Below, piece after piece: positions 11,190 to 21,082 of a DNA stretch of 64,000 nucleotides (the first letter of the stretch is position 1; the number at the start of each line of letters is the position of its first letter). The stretch lies in NCBI GenBank assembly GCA_949130495.1, contig OX422211.1, positions 534,226,017 to 534,290,016 of the forward strand. The letters run 5' to 3'. The notes beneath the pieces are model-generated. The model had not been told where the DNA came from, made no database searches, and worked only from the letters and a program-made list of their open reading frames with translations. This DNA comes from Sambucus nigra (Eukaryota; Streptophyta; Magnoliopsida; Dipsacales; Adoxaceae). A program made the position numbers and the translations under genes.

Positions 11190-11603
11190 TACTGATAATA
11201 CTTGCGCAGATGTTCTGTGTTCCATGCATACTTAAATTCTTCTCCCTCCAAGGTTTCATTCCTGTATGTCCCTGATCGAACAACTTCTGTTACTCTGTAG
11301 GTCCATGCCAGTTAGCTTCCAGTTTGTTGTGTTTTTGAATTACTTTCTTCAGCACATAGTCTCCCTCCTTCAAATCACACTTCTTTACCCTATTGTTGTA
11401 AAACAGAGTTGTTCGTTGTTGGTATGCAACATTCTTGATTGCTACGTCTTCTCGTACTTCTTCGAGCATATCTAGGTCTAATCACCTCATTAAATCACTA
11501 ATAGGAGAATTAAAATTCATCACTCTGTGTGTGGGCAGGCCCAACTCAGAAGGTATAACTGCTTCACTTCCAAATGCCAGCATGTATGGAGATTCTCCTA
11601 TTG
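11190..11603 (-). pseudogene. Integrase C-terminal region of Tat pol
   Basis: Directly downstream of the integrase core on the minus strand, the frames read TVAIGESPYMLAFGSEAVIP and then a charged segment with VKKCDLKEGDYVLKK. This is the usual continuation of Ty3/gypsy Tat integrase toward its C-terminus. The last part (near 11190-11260) resembles the W...HLRKYY ending of Tat polyproteins, but frames shift and stops occur, so the exact end is not certain. Confidence 0.55.
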
Positions 11604-12878
11604 CTACTGTGGCGTAGTACGATAAGCCCACAGCACAGAATTTAGCTTGTTAATCCAATTTTCCTTTGCATCGTCCAGTCGTTTTTTCAAACCATTCAGT
11701 AGCGTTCTGTTTGTTACCTCAGTTTGTCCATTGCTCTGGGGATGGCCTGGTGCAGAATAGGTTTTCAGTATGTTTGACTGCTGACAATATGTAGCAAACT
11801 CCTCGTTTTCAAACTGGGTTCCATGATCTGTGATGAATGCATGGGGAAGACCATATCTACAAATGATATTCTTCCAAATAAATTGATACACCTTGTCCTA
11901 TGTCATATCAATAAGAGGCTCAACTTCTACCCATTTAGTAAAATAATCCACAGCGACTACAAGGTATTTAAATCTTCCTCGGGTCGTTGGAAGAAGCCCG
12001 ACCAAGTCTATTCCCCACATAGCAAATAACCAAGGGGAAGTAATGGGTGTTAACAATGCTTGGGGAGTTATTCGGATAGAAGAGAAGCGTTGACATTTGT
12101 CACATTTCTTGGCATAAGCTACACAATCAGCTCTCATCATTGGCCAGTAATACCCTTGCATTGTCATTCTTTGCAAGAGTGGCCGACCTGCTAGATGGGC
12201 GCCACAAGACCCTTCATGGACCTCTTCAATCAAGTTTTTCACCTCGGAGGGGTGGACACATCTTTGCAAACCTGCTATAATTCCTCGTCTGTATAAAATT
12301 CCATTAGTCAATACATAACGAGCAGCTTTAAATTTTAGCTTCTTTGCTGCGGGTTTATCAGTTGGTAATGCCCCCTCTTCAATATAGGCCCTGATGGGAT
12401 CCATCCAATATGGTCCTAAATCAAGTGCAATGAAGTTTATGTCCAGATCTTCGTCTATGCTCCTGGTAGCCAAAATTTCTATTGGGATTGTTCTTCGTAG
12501 CTCGATGCGTGTGGCTGAGGCTAACCGAGCTAAGGCATCTACTCTTGCATTCTTCAATCTTGGTGTTCTAATTAATTGCACTGCGTTGAAGCTCGATACA
12601 ATCTCTATTTCTTTTGCACGATACTTGATCATCAATTCTCCTTTTATTGCGTATACACCCAGCATTTGATTTATGATCAACTGTGAGTCGCTGAATACAA
12701 TGATCTGCTCTGCCCCCATGGTTTTTGCTAAACTCGGACCTGCAATCATAGCTTCATATTTAGCCTCATTATTATAAGCCTTGAATTGAAAGCGCAGAGC
12801 ATACTCGACATCAATCTCATCCGGGCTGTTTAAAATAATCCCTGCCCCACAGCCTGTATTGCAAGATGAGCCATCCAC
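11604..12878 (-). pseudogene. Tat pol: second RNase H-like domain and integrase
   Basis: The N-terminal part, MDGSSCNTGCGAGI with NNEAKYEAMIAG and FSDSQLI, is the extra RNase H-like domain seen in Tat elements. It is followed by the HHCC zinc finger (VHEGSCGAHLAGR ... KKCDKCQ) and the integrase core with D (WGIDL, about 12007), D (ITDHGTQ, about 11825) and E (NGQTEVTNR, about 11719). The triad that joins cDNA ends to target DNA is complete. One in-frame TAG at 11898 (after LIDMT) splits the frame; the sequence on both sides is in the same frame, so it looks like a single substitution, probably CAG to TAG. Confidence 0.85.
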
Positions 12879-13064
12879 ATATAGATTCCATATAGGTACT
12901 TCATCCTCAAATTTTTGATCGGATAAAATTTCTCAGTGGAATATTTACTACTTCTTTATATCCTCCTCTAGCACTTCTTGCTGCTCGTCGACCATCTCCT
13001 CTTACTCATCGACCGACTTAAGTTGGTCGGGGTTTAAATTTGATGATCCTGTAATATCCATAGG

Positions 13065-13661
13065 CTAGTCAGTACTCAACTTCTGCTCTTCGAAAGCGTT
13101 AGGATAGGTGAATTCTGCGATAAAATCTGCCACTGCCTGCCCTTTAAGCGACAATCTAGGCTCATAAACTATGTCATATTCACCAAGTTCTATTGCCCAG
13201 TACATCAATCTCCCTGATTTTTCTAGTTTATGAAGAGCTTGCCTTAATGGCATATCAGTATACACGACAATGGTGTGAGCTTGGAAATATGGCCTCATCC
13301 TTCTACTTGCTTCGATCAACGCCAGTGTTAACTCTTCCAGCCTCGGATATCTGATCTCTTCTCCTCGAAAGGCTTTTCTAGTATAATAGATTGGTTTTTG
13401 CACTCCATCCTCCATTCTTATCAATGTCGAGCTAACTGCATTCTCCAAAACTACCAGATACAAGTACAATCTTTCTCCCATCACTGGTCTGGACAACAGT
13501 GGAGGTGCTCCCAGGTATTTCTTCAACTCTTGAAAAGCCTTTTCGCATTCATCATTCCATTTGAACATTTTCCGGAGTGTTTTGAAGAATGGGAGACATC
13601 TATCAGTTGCTCGTGACACAAATCTATTAAGTGCTGCAACTCGCCCTGTGAGACTTTGCAC
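13065..13661 (-). pseudogene. Tat pol: RT end and first RNase H domain
   Basis: The frame of 198 codons starts in the RT connection (MQSLTGRVAALNRFVSRATD, then FKWNDECEKAFQELK) and continues into RNase H with YLYLVVLENAVSSTLI, EIRYPRLEELTLALI and VYTDMPLRQAL. It follows the RT catalytic region and precedes the second RNase H-like domain, as expected for the lineage. No stop lies inside it; the next domain begins after a gap with a stop near 13062. It normally degrades the RNA strand during reverse transcription. Confidence 0.82.
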
Positions 13662-14544
13662 TTCCTTCTTCGTCGTTGGAGATCGTAGCCCTAATAGAGC
13701 CTTGTTCTTTTCGGGGTTTGCTTCAATACCTCATTGATTGACAATGTACCCGAGAAACATGCCTTCTCATACACCGAATATGCACTTGGTAGGGTTTAAC
13801 TTCATTTAATATTTATCTAATTGATCAAAGGTCTGACCTAGGTCAATTATATGATCAGCAACTTTCTTGATCTTCGTCAGCATATCATCAACATAAACCT
13901 CCATATTGTGACTAATTTGCTCAGCAAACACCTTGTTCATCAACCGCTAATATGTTGCACCTGCATTTTTAAGTCCAAAAGTCATAACATTATAACAATA
14001 AGTTCCCCTTGGGGTGATAAAAGAGGTACTCTCCCAGTCTTCTGGTTCCATTTTAATCTGGTTATAACCAGAATAAGCATCCACGAAACTTAATAGTTCA
14101 TGCCCCGAGGTAGCATCCACCAGTTGATCAATTCGGGGAAAAGGAAAATAATCCTTTGGTCATGCCTTGTTGAGGTCGGTGAAGTCTACACACATCCTCC
14201 ACTTGTTGTTCTTCTTCTTTACCATCACCACGTTAGCTAGCCAATCAGGATATTTTAATCTGGTTATAACCAGAATAAGCATCCATGAAACTTAATAGTT
14301 CATGCCCTGAGGTAACATCCACCAGTTGATCAATTCGGGGAAAAGGAAAATAATCCTTTGGGCATGCCTTGTTAAGGTCGGTGAAGTCTACACACATCCT
14401 TCACTTGTTGTTCTTCTTCTTCACCATCACCACGTTAGCTAGCCAATCAGGATATTTGACATCCTCAATAAAACAGGCTTTCTGAAGCTTCTCGACCTCT
14501 TCTTGTATAGCTTGGTTCTTTTTGGGGCTGAAGACTCTTCTTTT
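13662..14544 (-). pseudogene. Tat pol: reverse transcriptase core, disrupted
   Basis: The RT active-site motif YVDDM is encoded at 13881-13895 on the minus strand, preceded by the FMDAYSGYNQI segment (near 14070) and the RMCVDFTDLNKACPKD segment (near 14190 and again near 14390). The region is not open: a 202-bp tandem duplication (14051-14252 and 14253-14454) repeats the fingers/palm part and shifts the frame, because 202 is not a multiple of three, and further stops are present. The enzyme cannot be made from this copy. Confidence 0.8.
14051..14454. repeat. 202-bp tandem duplication inside Tat RT
   Basis: The sequence starting TTTTAATCTGGTTATAACC at 14051 restarts at 14253 and runs to about 14454 with only a few substitutions between copies. 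It looks like a local replication error or unequal exchange after insertion, since it breaks the reading frame. Confidence 0.9.
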
Positions 14545-15252
14545 TTACATTACTGGCTTGATCTCCTTATTCACATTAAGCTCGTGATATAGGAAGGCTG
14601 GGTCTATCCCTGGCATATCTTCATGGCTCCATGCAATTTGTTTTCTGCTTTTTAAGAAAACTATCAATTCCTGTTTTAGTGAGGCATCCAACGACGAACC
14701 GATTTGAGTCGTTCGTTTTGGGTGTTCATCGTCCATAATGACATTTTCAGTAGCTTCCACCACCTGGCCTTTTACGAGCTGCGACTCGTCTCTAGGATCT
14801 AATATTTCAATTTCTGCCCCTTCATCCACTAGATAAGTAGTAGTCTTTTTCCTAGATTTCTCCAGCTCTTCCTGCTCGACAGATGAATAGTAGCATTCTC
14901 GAGCTACTTTTTGGTCACCCTTCACAATTCTTACTGCAAAATTAGTTGGGAATTTTAGGCATTGATGTACAATAGATGGTACTGCTTCGAACTTCTTCAA
15001 ACCTACCCTTCCCATGATGATATTGTAAGCTGATTGGACATTCTTATCCATCACGAAAAAATGCACTCTTTCTGTTCGACAAGCAGACCATGCACCGATG
15101 AGCATATCCAACTTGATCGTTCCAAGTGGAAAAACTTTCTCGCCAAAAAAACCGAGGAGGGGCCTGTGATAAGGCTCCAACTGAGACAATTTCAGATTTA
15201 AGCTGTCAAAGCATGAGTAGAACATGATGTCCGCCGAACTGCCATTATCCAC
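14545..15252 (-). pseudogene. Tat pol: aspartic protease and linker to RT
   Basis: The frame opens with the protease motif DNGSSAD at 15232-15252 (the DTGSS-type active site, with the Asn form typical of Tat) and continues through YNIIMGRVGLKK, which matches the family flap/dimer segment 'YN.I.GR..L'. A charged linker follows, ending with MPGIDPAFLYHELNV, the start of the RT region. The protease cuts the Gag-Pol precursor. The frame is the same as gag; only stops, not frameshifts, separate them. Confidence 0.82.
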
Positions 15253-15735
15253 CAGTATTCTTCAGATCATTACTTCCTTCATCCTCATTTTGATCACCAA
15301 TGGATCATCATGAGGATATAGCACACCTGCGAGGTCGTTCTTAGAGAAACCGATGACCAATTTATCTTTGTTCACCTTCCTCGGGCGATCATCCTCAGCT
15401 AGATTTATTCATTGAATGTATGGACAAGCTTGAGTCTCATTGAGGTAACCTTTCCTCTATGCAGTAAGGTCTCCACCTCCTGCATCTCCACCTGTTATAA
15501 CATTGCAATCAAATGATCCGAAACGAATTAAAAATACCTCACGTTCTGGCTGTCTTGGTCTTTTGGGGAGATCGGGGTCATCTTTTGGATCATCTTCATG
15601 ATCTCTTTTCTTGTTTTCTTTTGCTTGAAGAGGAGATTTAGACCCCTGCCTTCCTCGTTCTCTAATTCGACCACTGTTTTGACAATCAACATATTTGGTC
15701 AATTTTCCTTGTCTAATGAGTGCTTCAATTTCGTT
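15253..15735 (-). pseudogene. Gag-protease junction of the Tat element
   Basis: The gag frame continues past its TAG (15736-15738) into NEIEALIRQGKLTKYVD, a segment conserved between zinc knuckle and protease in Tat elements, and further through a basic Arg-rich stretch to the protease. Stops are at 15457-15459, near 15400 and near 15260. All parts are in one frame with gag and the protease, which fits the single gag-pol ORF usual for the lineage. Confidence 0.65.
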
Positions 15736-17181
15736 CTAGAGAGCTATACAGTTTTTGGTCGTGTGACCATGGTCCTTATGGAACTCGCAATATTTGGACT
15801 TATTCCTCTTGTCAGGATCTGTCTTCATTTTTTCAGGCCAGTTTAGCTCTTCGCTCCTCTTTATCTCTTCCAGAATGTGGTTTATATCTACTTTCAAGGG
15901 AGTATAATTTCTAAATTTCTTCAATTGTTCCAACGTTTGCTTTGCTTTTGATTGCTTGTTGCCACCATTGTTCTTTTGCTCCTTTTTCTCAACCTTGTCG
16001 GCCTTAACTTTAGTCTCCTTAGTATCCATATTCTTCTTCGCAGCCATAGCTTCCTCTACATTCATGATTTTGGCTGCTTTTGCCATTAGTTCTGACATGG
16101 TCCTGGGCGGATCTTTGGCCAAAGTGTAGTACAATTTATTGGGCAGCAGTCCACTCATCAAAGTAGTAATCGCAGTTTTCTCCTCATAGTCAATTACTTC
16201 TAGCTTCTCGTTATTGAAACGAGTAATGTAATCTCTGGTATTTTCACCTGCCTTTTGTCTAACGCTCAACAAGTGAGCTACTCGTTTAACTGGTTTTGCT
16301 CCAAAATAGAAGTTTTCGATAAAGAGCTCGGTCAGTTGAAAGAAAGTCTCAATCTTCCCCTGAGGAAGATTGTTATACCATATTTGAGCAGATCCAGTAA
16401 GAGTTCCTGAAAATGTCCTGCACCTCATCTCATCTGGAACGGCATAGATATCAGCAGCAGCTTGGTATTGTTCTATGTGGAGAACGAGATCAGTTTTTCC
16501 ATCATATTTAGGTGTCACCACAGGGGCTTTGAATTTTGATGGTGTAGGAAAGTCCACAATCTCTTGTATGAATGGTGTTCCTCGGACAAAAGTCCTTTGT
16601 AAAGGATTCTTGGTTTTGGACATCTCCCCTAATCTATCCTCCAACCTTTGTATTGAGCCCTTCCATGCATCATTTCCTTCCTCGATCTTATTGGTTCGAG
16701 CAACTGATCGTGTTACATTTGCCTCTTGGGATCTTTTATAATGAGAAGCCGGTTGTGATTGGGCAAAGCCGTCCTTTAAATCAGATGGTTGTTGAGAGTT
16801 CCTCGGCACAATCCTAGGTGGACTTCTATTCCTCCTAGGACCCAAACGATTAAAAGGAGAGACTCTACTCAACCTTTCAAGAGCACTTGTCCTTTTCGGA
16901 GATAGAGTGATTTTTTGTTGAGTGTCTGTAGCTCGTACTGAGGAAGTCCGTCCAGGCTGATAAGAAGGATCACGAGATCTCTCAGTACGATATGAATCGA
17001 TGTGTCTAGATTGAGATTCCTCTGAGAATAACGTTCGCCTAGAAGGTAATCGGGTATTTCTCTGAATGCTTCGTTGTCCTGACTGGGTCGACGCTCCACC
17101 TTGGATAGTTTGCAGGAGTTGTCGCATAGTCTCTTGCATGGCCATTTGGCCCTGGGCTAAATTAGCCATTATTCCAGCCAA
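15736..17181 (-). CDS. gag: Gag polyprotein of the Tat element
   Basis: An open frame of 481 codons begins [19 protein letters not shown] about 140 bp inside the 5' LTR, the expected start for Tat gag. The N-terminal third is basic and Arg/Ser-rich. The capsid-like middle holds [35 protein letters not shown] and [18 protein letters not shown], all characteristic of Retrotrans_gag. The C-terminus has a variant zinc knuckle CX2HX4HX4C ([15 protein letters not shown]). Gag packages the RNA into virus-like particles in the cytoplasm. The frame ends at TAG directly after the knuckle, probably an inactivating stop inside a formerly continuous gag-pol. Confidence 0.88.
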   Translation of the reverse strand: MAGIMANLAQGQMAMQETMRQLLQTIQGGASTQSGQRSIQRNTRLPSRRTLFSEESQSRHIDSYRTERSRDPSYQPGRTSSVRATDTQQKITLSPKRTSALERLSRVSPFNRLGPRRNRSPPRIVPRNSQQPSDLKDGFAQSQPASHYKRSQEANVTRSVARTNKIEEGNDAWKGSIQRLEDRLGEMSKTKNPLQRTFVRGTPFIQEIVDFPTPSKFKAPVVTPKYDGKTDLVLHIEQYQAAADIYAVPDEMRCRTFSGTLTGSAQIWYNNLPQGKIETFFQLTELFIENFYFGAKPVKRVAHLLSVRQKAGENTRDYITRFNNEKLEVIDYEEKTAITTLMSGLLPNKLYYTLAKDPPRTMSELMAKAAKIMNVEEAMAAKKNMDTKETKVKADKVEKKEQKNNGGNKQSKAKQTLEQLKKFRNYTPLKVDINHILEEIKRSEELNWPEKMKTDPDKRNKSKYCEFHKDHGHTTKNCIAL

Positions 17182-17298
17182 ATCTTAGACATTTGGGGGA
17201 ATAAATGGATTTGAAGGAATCCCAGCGTTTCGATTACTGGATTCTGGATGATCATCCATTGATGATAAATGGGTTTGGTGAAAAACGACAATTACAGT

Positions 17299-17319
17299 CG
17301 ATCCCCACAGACGGTGCCA
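17299..17319 (-). other. Primer binding site of the Tat element
   Basis: Three bases inside the 5' LTR, the minus strand reads TGGCACCGTCTGTGGGGATC. It starts like the tRNA-Asp complement TGGCGCCGT and is the form commonly seen in Tat elements (TTGGC(G/A)CCGTCTGTGGG). The match beyond the first nine bases is partial, so the tRNA identity is an inference. Confidence 0.65.
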
Positions 17320-17322
17320 ATC

Positions 17323-17867
17323 TGTTGATGTAAAAAATTAGATTATCTCTAATTAATCAATCACATATATAATAAACATATGAATATAAGACAATAGATT
17401 TTTAAAGTGGTTCAGCCTTGCAAGAATGGCCTACGTCCACTATTTTTGTTATTGCTGACTGTTTGTTAGAATTCTCGATAATGGGTTTACCAAGAAATTC
17501 CGGTCCCCTTTTCATGAGGATGTTACAATATATTTATAGCCTTGAGGCTGTACATGTGAAAGAATCATGCACCGTATTTTGGCAGCTGAATATATCTGTA
17601 TAGCATTAAACGCACATTTAATGCGTAGTTGTCTTCTGGCATACTTGACGCGCATGCAACGAGTAATTGAGTTGCTCGGATCGCCTTGAGTTTCTCGGAC
17701 CGCCTTGAGTTGATCGGACTAATTTAGTTTCTTGGATCTCTTTAAGTTACTCGGACCTGTGGAGTTCCTCGGACATTATTCGTCAAAAGTCTTTGTATTT
17801 ACCATATGGATAGACACGTGTCTTTATATGATTGATTCATGTCAGCAGATTAAATTCGGTATCAACA
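17323..17867 (-). repeat. 5' LTR of the Tat element (right copy)
   Basis: Same sequence as 5613-6137 with scattered substitutions and one extra ~20-bp copy of the AGTT(N)CTCGGA(C/T) repeat near 17670-17705, which explains the 545 versus 525 bp lengths. It is the promoter-bearing LTR for the minus-strand gag-pol transcript. Confidence 0.88.
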
Positions 17868-17872
17868 CTAAT
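17868..17872. repeat. Target site duplication CTAAT, right copy of the Tat element
   Basis: Matches 5608-5612 exactly and fixes the right border of the element at 17867. Confidence 0.85.
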
Positions 17873-17897
17873 GATATACGACATAATATTATTTCAG

Positions 17898-19118
17898 GTA
17901 CTTATTCTTTCCCATAAACTCGGGAAAGAATAAAAATGCCAAAACTCTATTCCATTGGACGTTGATTGTATTGGACATAGAGGAAGGTCAATGGATGCAT
18001 TTCAATTCAATGCTTCCAAGAAATTCAAAGCAAGACCATTACATGGATGATGCATTTGTAGTGGTAAGTACATACAATTAAATAATTTGTTTATAATTAA
18101 CATTAGAAATTTTGGTTTATCATTAACATTACGTGTTGACACTATTTTCATAATTTTTGCTTCCTTGAGGACTACGTCATCGAATGATACAATAATTTTT
18201 CAGTCTCTTTAACTGTTAACACTAATTATAGTCTCTTTTGAAAGAATTGATTCTTTTATTTTTGACAATGAACTCAATAATGTGGCATAAAGATAGATTT
18301 TCTATTGCAAGATTTAGATAGTTGTATCAGAATATTAAATGCCAACTTCAATTCGCAATTAAAATCATCCACTCCAACACTTAGAGATGAAATTTGGAAG
18401 TAAGATGGGTGTAGAAAATTGTTGTTTCAGTGGGTAGTTGGTTCTGAGAAATCATCACTTTTATATTTTTAGTGATATGAACTTTGGCCCGAATTTATTT
18501 TATCCTAGTTCATTAGTGTGCCTTTGAGTCCCCAAAACATCATAAATAATTGATTCATTTTTATCTTTGACCTACATTTCTTTTGTTGTTCTTCATTTCA
18601 ACTACCAAAAATTTCATTGTTTACTCTTTGCTGTTTATTTCACTTTTTGGCTCACTTGTTAACATATTATCCAACTTTTTTAGTACTTTCTAATTATACT
18701 ACAAAAATTACAAATTTTAATAATTTGTTTTGCGTTGTTTTAGAGAGAATATGTAGAGCAACATTGGAGAAAGACCCTGCTTAGCGATGAAGCCAAATTT
18801 AACAAGCTGAAGGAAAATGGTTTGACCAGAAAAAGATTCAAATGCGACATGAACACAATCACAAATTGCCCACGACAAGACCCCAATACGTAAACATCTA
18901 TCCAATATATTTTATTTACTTATCATTAAATTGACGCTATATTACTAATTAATGAACTGTTTTCTTTTTATATGCTTGATTGTGGAGTAATTGTATCCTA
19001 CATCATAAAGAAGTTGTCCGAGAGAAAATCAATTTTAACGGACATAAAAAGGAATCACATGTGCTTTATACGATCATTGATGATAAAGAAACTTCTGGCG
19101 CATGGTAAAAAAAATTAA
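17898..19118 (+). pseudogene. C48 (ULP1-like) protease catalytic exons
   Basis: Exon 17898-18063 (acceptor TTTCAG, donor GTAAGT) encodes the catalytic His segment FHWTLIVLD followed by WMHFNSMLPR, which supplies the Asn/Asp position. Exon 18744-18889 encodes TNCPRQDPNT with the oxyanion Gln. The last exon, 18974-19118, encodes LDCGVIVSYIIKK with the catalytic Cys and ends at TAA. The H, N, Q and C order is that of peptidase family C48, which cleaves SUMO-type isopeptide bonds in host members; the role in transposon copies is not known. The catalytic residues survive, but upstream exons carry stops, and the acceptor before the last exon reads AT rather than AG (18972-18973). This is the downstream half of the gene split by the Tat element. 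Confidence 0.75.
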
Positions 19119-19997
19119 TGACTTGTAAATGAATGAAGTCATTTTGAAAGTTTGATGAGAACATATTTTTGACTTTGTTACTTGTACTTAATGAATGCAT
19201 TAGCTTTAGTATAAACGCTACTACAAATATTTTGAATTGAAGATGGAATGTTGCATTGTAAGTTTGTTGGCAGCAGCAAATTTTATTTCCACAAGCTATG
19301 TTAAATGAAGATTTTCATTTTGAATGTGTTTGAAGATAAATATTGAATAGATATTCTAAATTTTAGTGCAACTTATTTGAGTAAAATAATATTTTGTACT
19401 CTAAAGATACTATACAAACAAATAAAAATGAAATATTCCCATTATTTGATATTTATAGTTTGCCAATTTCACAAAATTGCAACACGTTCATAATTGGGGT
19501 TCACTATAAAAATTAACATTGTTACAATTCAATGATTGTTTCATTTCCATGTGATGATCACTTATTCCTAATGTAGTTGATATAAATTCACTTTATTAAT
19601 CTCATACTAATAAATTTACTGTATTATTGTCACACTGATAAATTTCACTTATTCCTATTGTTTCCACCTCCCATCTTTCTTAAAAGTTCTCTACAAAAGT
19701 GCTTTAAACATCTTTATGAATTGCTACAGCAGCCTGATTGGCCTTGACAGCAGAGTGAAATTTTTTGTAATTTTGATCTCCTTGTTTAAGCCATTTAATG
19801 TTGGACTTCTGCTGCCATTAAATTTACTCTTGAGCCAAGCCAGTGTTGACCTTATATATGCTTTTTTGTATGTATTTTCTATGCTGAGGAGAAGGATCCA
19901 TCTCAAAAATATTTTCCCTTATCAGCACTTCATCTTAAGGTTCAAATAAAATGTCCAGTAGAAGTGAAAAGCTATTTAACCTATTTTAGGAATATAA
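19119..19997. other. Non-coding spacer between C48 and MURA genes
   Basis: AT-rich sequence downstream of the C48 stop codon. I see no convincing reading frame, repeat or RNA gene here. It presumably holds the 3' untranslated region of the protease gene. Confidence 0.5.
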
Positions 19998-20180
19998 AGA
20001 CATCACCAAGTACTATTACTACCCAAAATCTTCTTTTCAAATTTTTACTTTTCAAAATTTTAATTCTCAATGTCAAATTCATTTAAATAATTGAAATAAG
20101 CTAAATGAATTTGACATTGAAAATTAAAAATTTGAAAAGAAGATTTTGGGTAGTAATAGTAATAGTACTTGGTGATGTCT
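19998..20180. repeat. Foldback (inverted-repeat) sequence, MITE-like
   Basis: The left end AGACATCACCAAGTACTATT is the exact reverse complement of the right end AATAGTACTTGGTGATGTCT. The arms remain complementary with few breaks for about 80 bp, around a short centre near 20090-20100. A further partial copy of the right end follows at 20186-20217. No clear target duplication is seen. It lies between the two convergent genes of the Mutator-like element, so a transcript from either side running through it would form a long hairpin. Confidence 0.8.
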
Positions 20181-21082
20181 AGAAAAAATAGTAATAGTAC
20201 TTGATGATGTCTAACAAAAATCCGCAAAAATAAACCTCAAATCAAATTTGAAAACCCAAAAAAAAAAACTCCAAAAAATTCAAAATTTAACACCAAATCA
20301 ACCTAAATTCATTCATAATAAAATTAGCCAAGATAATTCAATTCAGCTACCATCATCCTCTTAATCACCATTATCATTTCCACATCTCCCAATGATTAAA
20401 GGACCTATGATCCATGTCAAGCACCTTCACTGCCATGAACATCCACCACCTCCTACTGTCAACGGCCACAACCTAAACCACCACCTGAACAAACCCATCA
20501 GAAACCTTCAAAAGTAAAGAACTATATTGTAACCCTTTGGCCTTGAATCCGAACTGACTAACATGATTAGCATCAAGAAATGAACATGCCAAAGTTTTAA
20601 AGCAAGGACACACACGTGGGGAAGGTGGAATGTGAGGTACAAGCGACAACAAAGTTGTTCATATCTAGGAAGCCTAATAATTTACAGAATTTCTTTTGCA
20701 AACTATATTGTTTTTTGGTATTTGAACACTTTTTTTTTATTTATTATAGTAAACAACTAGGCTTATATTGAAGAGAAAATTTGAATTTGATGCCAACAAG
20801 CACAATACACTAACTAAAAGACATAAAACAATTTACTTGAAAAAATATGTAAAATAACATTTTGTATAATAGAAAAATGTGTTTTGTAATCTACATACTC
20901 AGCTAATAAATCTACAAATTAAATTATTGAAATTTAATATACAGTTAAACAAACCAAGAAAGCATATAAAACCAATATAAGAAAACAGTAACGTACTATT
21001 ATTCACATTTCAAAATATGAAAACATATATAATCTAATCAACTACACAAAATTTCGTAAAGGTAATATAAAACTCTCCCTAT
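20181..21082. other. Non-coding spacer 3' of the MURA gene
   Basis: Apart from the partial foldback end at 20186-20217 I see nothing recognisable. The stretch 20400-20520 is relatively C-rich but has no supported frame. Confidence 0.4.

Larger units (their letters stand above)
5613..17867 (-). mobile_element. Ty3/gypsy Tat-type LTR retrotransposon with antisense accessory genes
   Basis: Two LTRs of 525 and 545 bp (5613-6137 and 17323-17867) begin TGTTGAT and end ATCAAC(A/T), and the element is flanked by the perfect 5-bp duplication CTAAT (5608-5612 and 17868-17872). Between them, on the minus strand, are gag, aspartic protease, RT, RNase H, a second RNase H-like domain and integrase in the Ty3/gypsy order. 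The second RNase H-like domain, the DNGSSAD protease motif, the CX2HX4HX4C Gag knuckle and the Asp-tRNA-like PBS point to the Tat lineage. Between integrase and the 3' LTR are about 5 kb carrying antisense genes and a minisatellite. Gag-pol has several stops and a 202-bp duplication, so this copy is not autonomous. The LTRs differ at a few per cent of sites by eye. Confidence 0.88.

Noticed and set aside
13398..13616. Plus-strand frame opposite RNase H
   Set aside because: It is the shadow of the minus-strand pol frame; the same holds for plus-strand frames at 11266-11475, 12394-12669, 16475-16817, 46092-46388, 47433-47891 and 49692-50315.
17418..17917. Two plus-strand 61-codon frames over the right LTR
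   Set aside because: The corresponding frame in the left LTR is not conserved as open, and LTRs of this family are non-coding.
20345..20700. C-rich stretch suggestive of a short gene
   Set aside because: All frames contain stops and no motif is recognisable.
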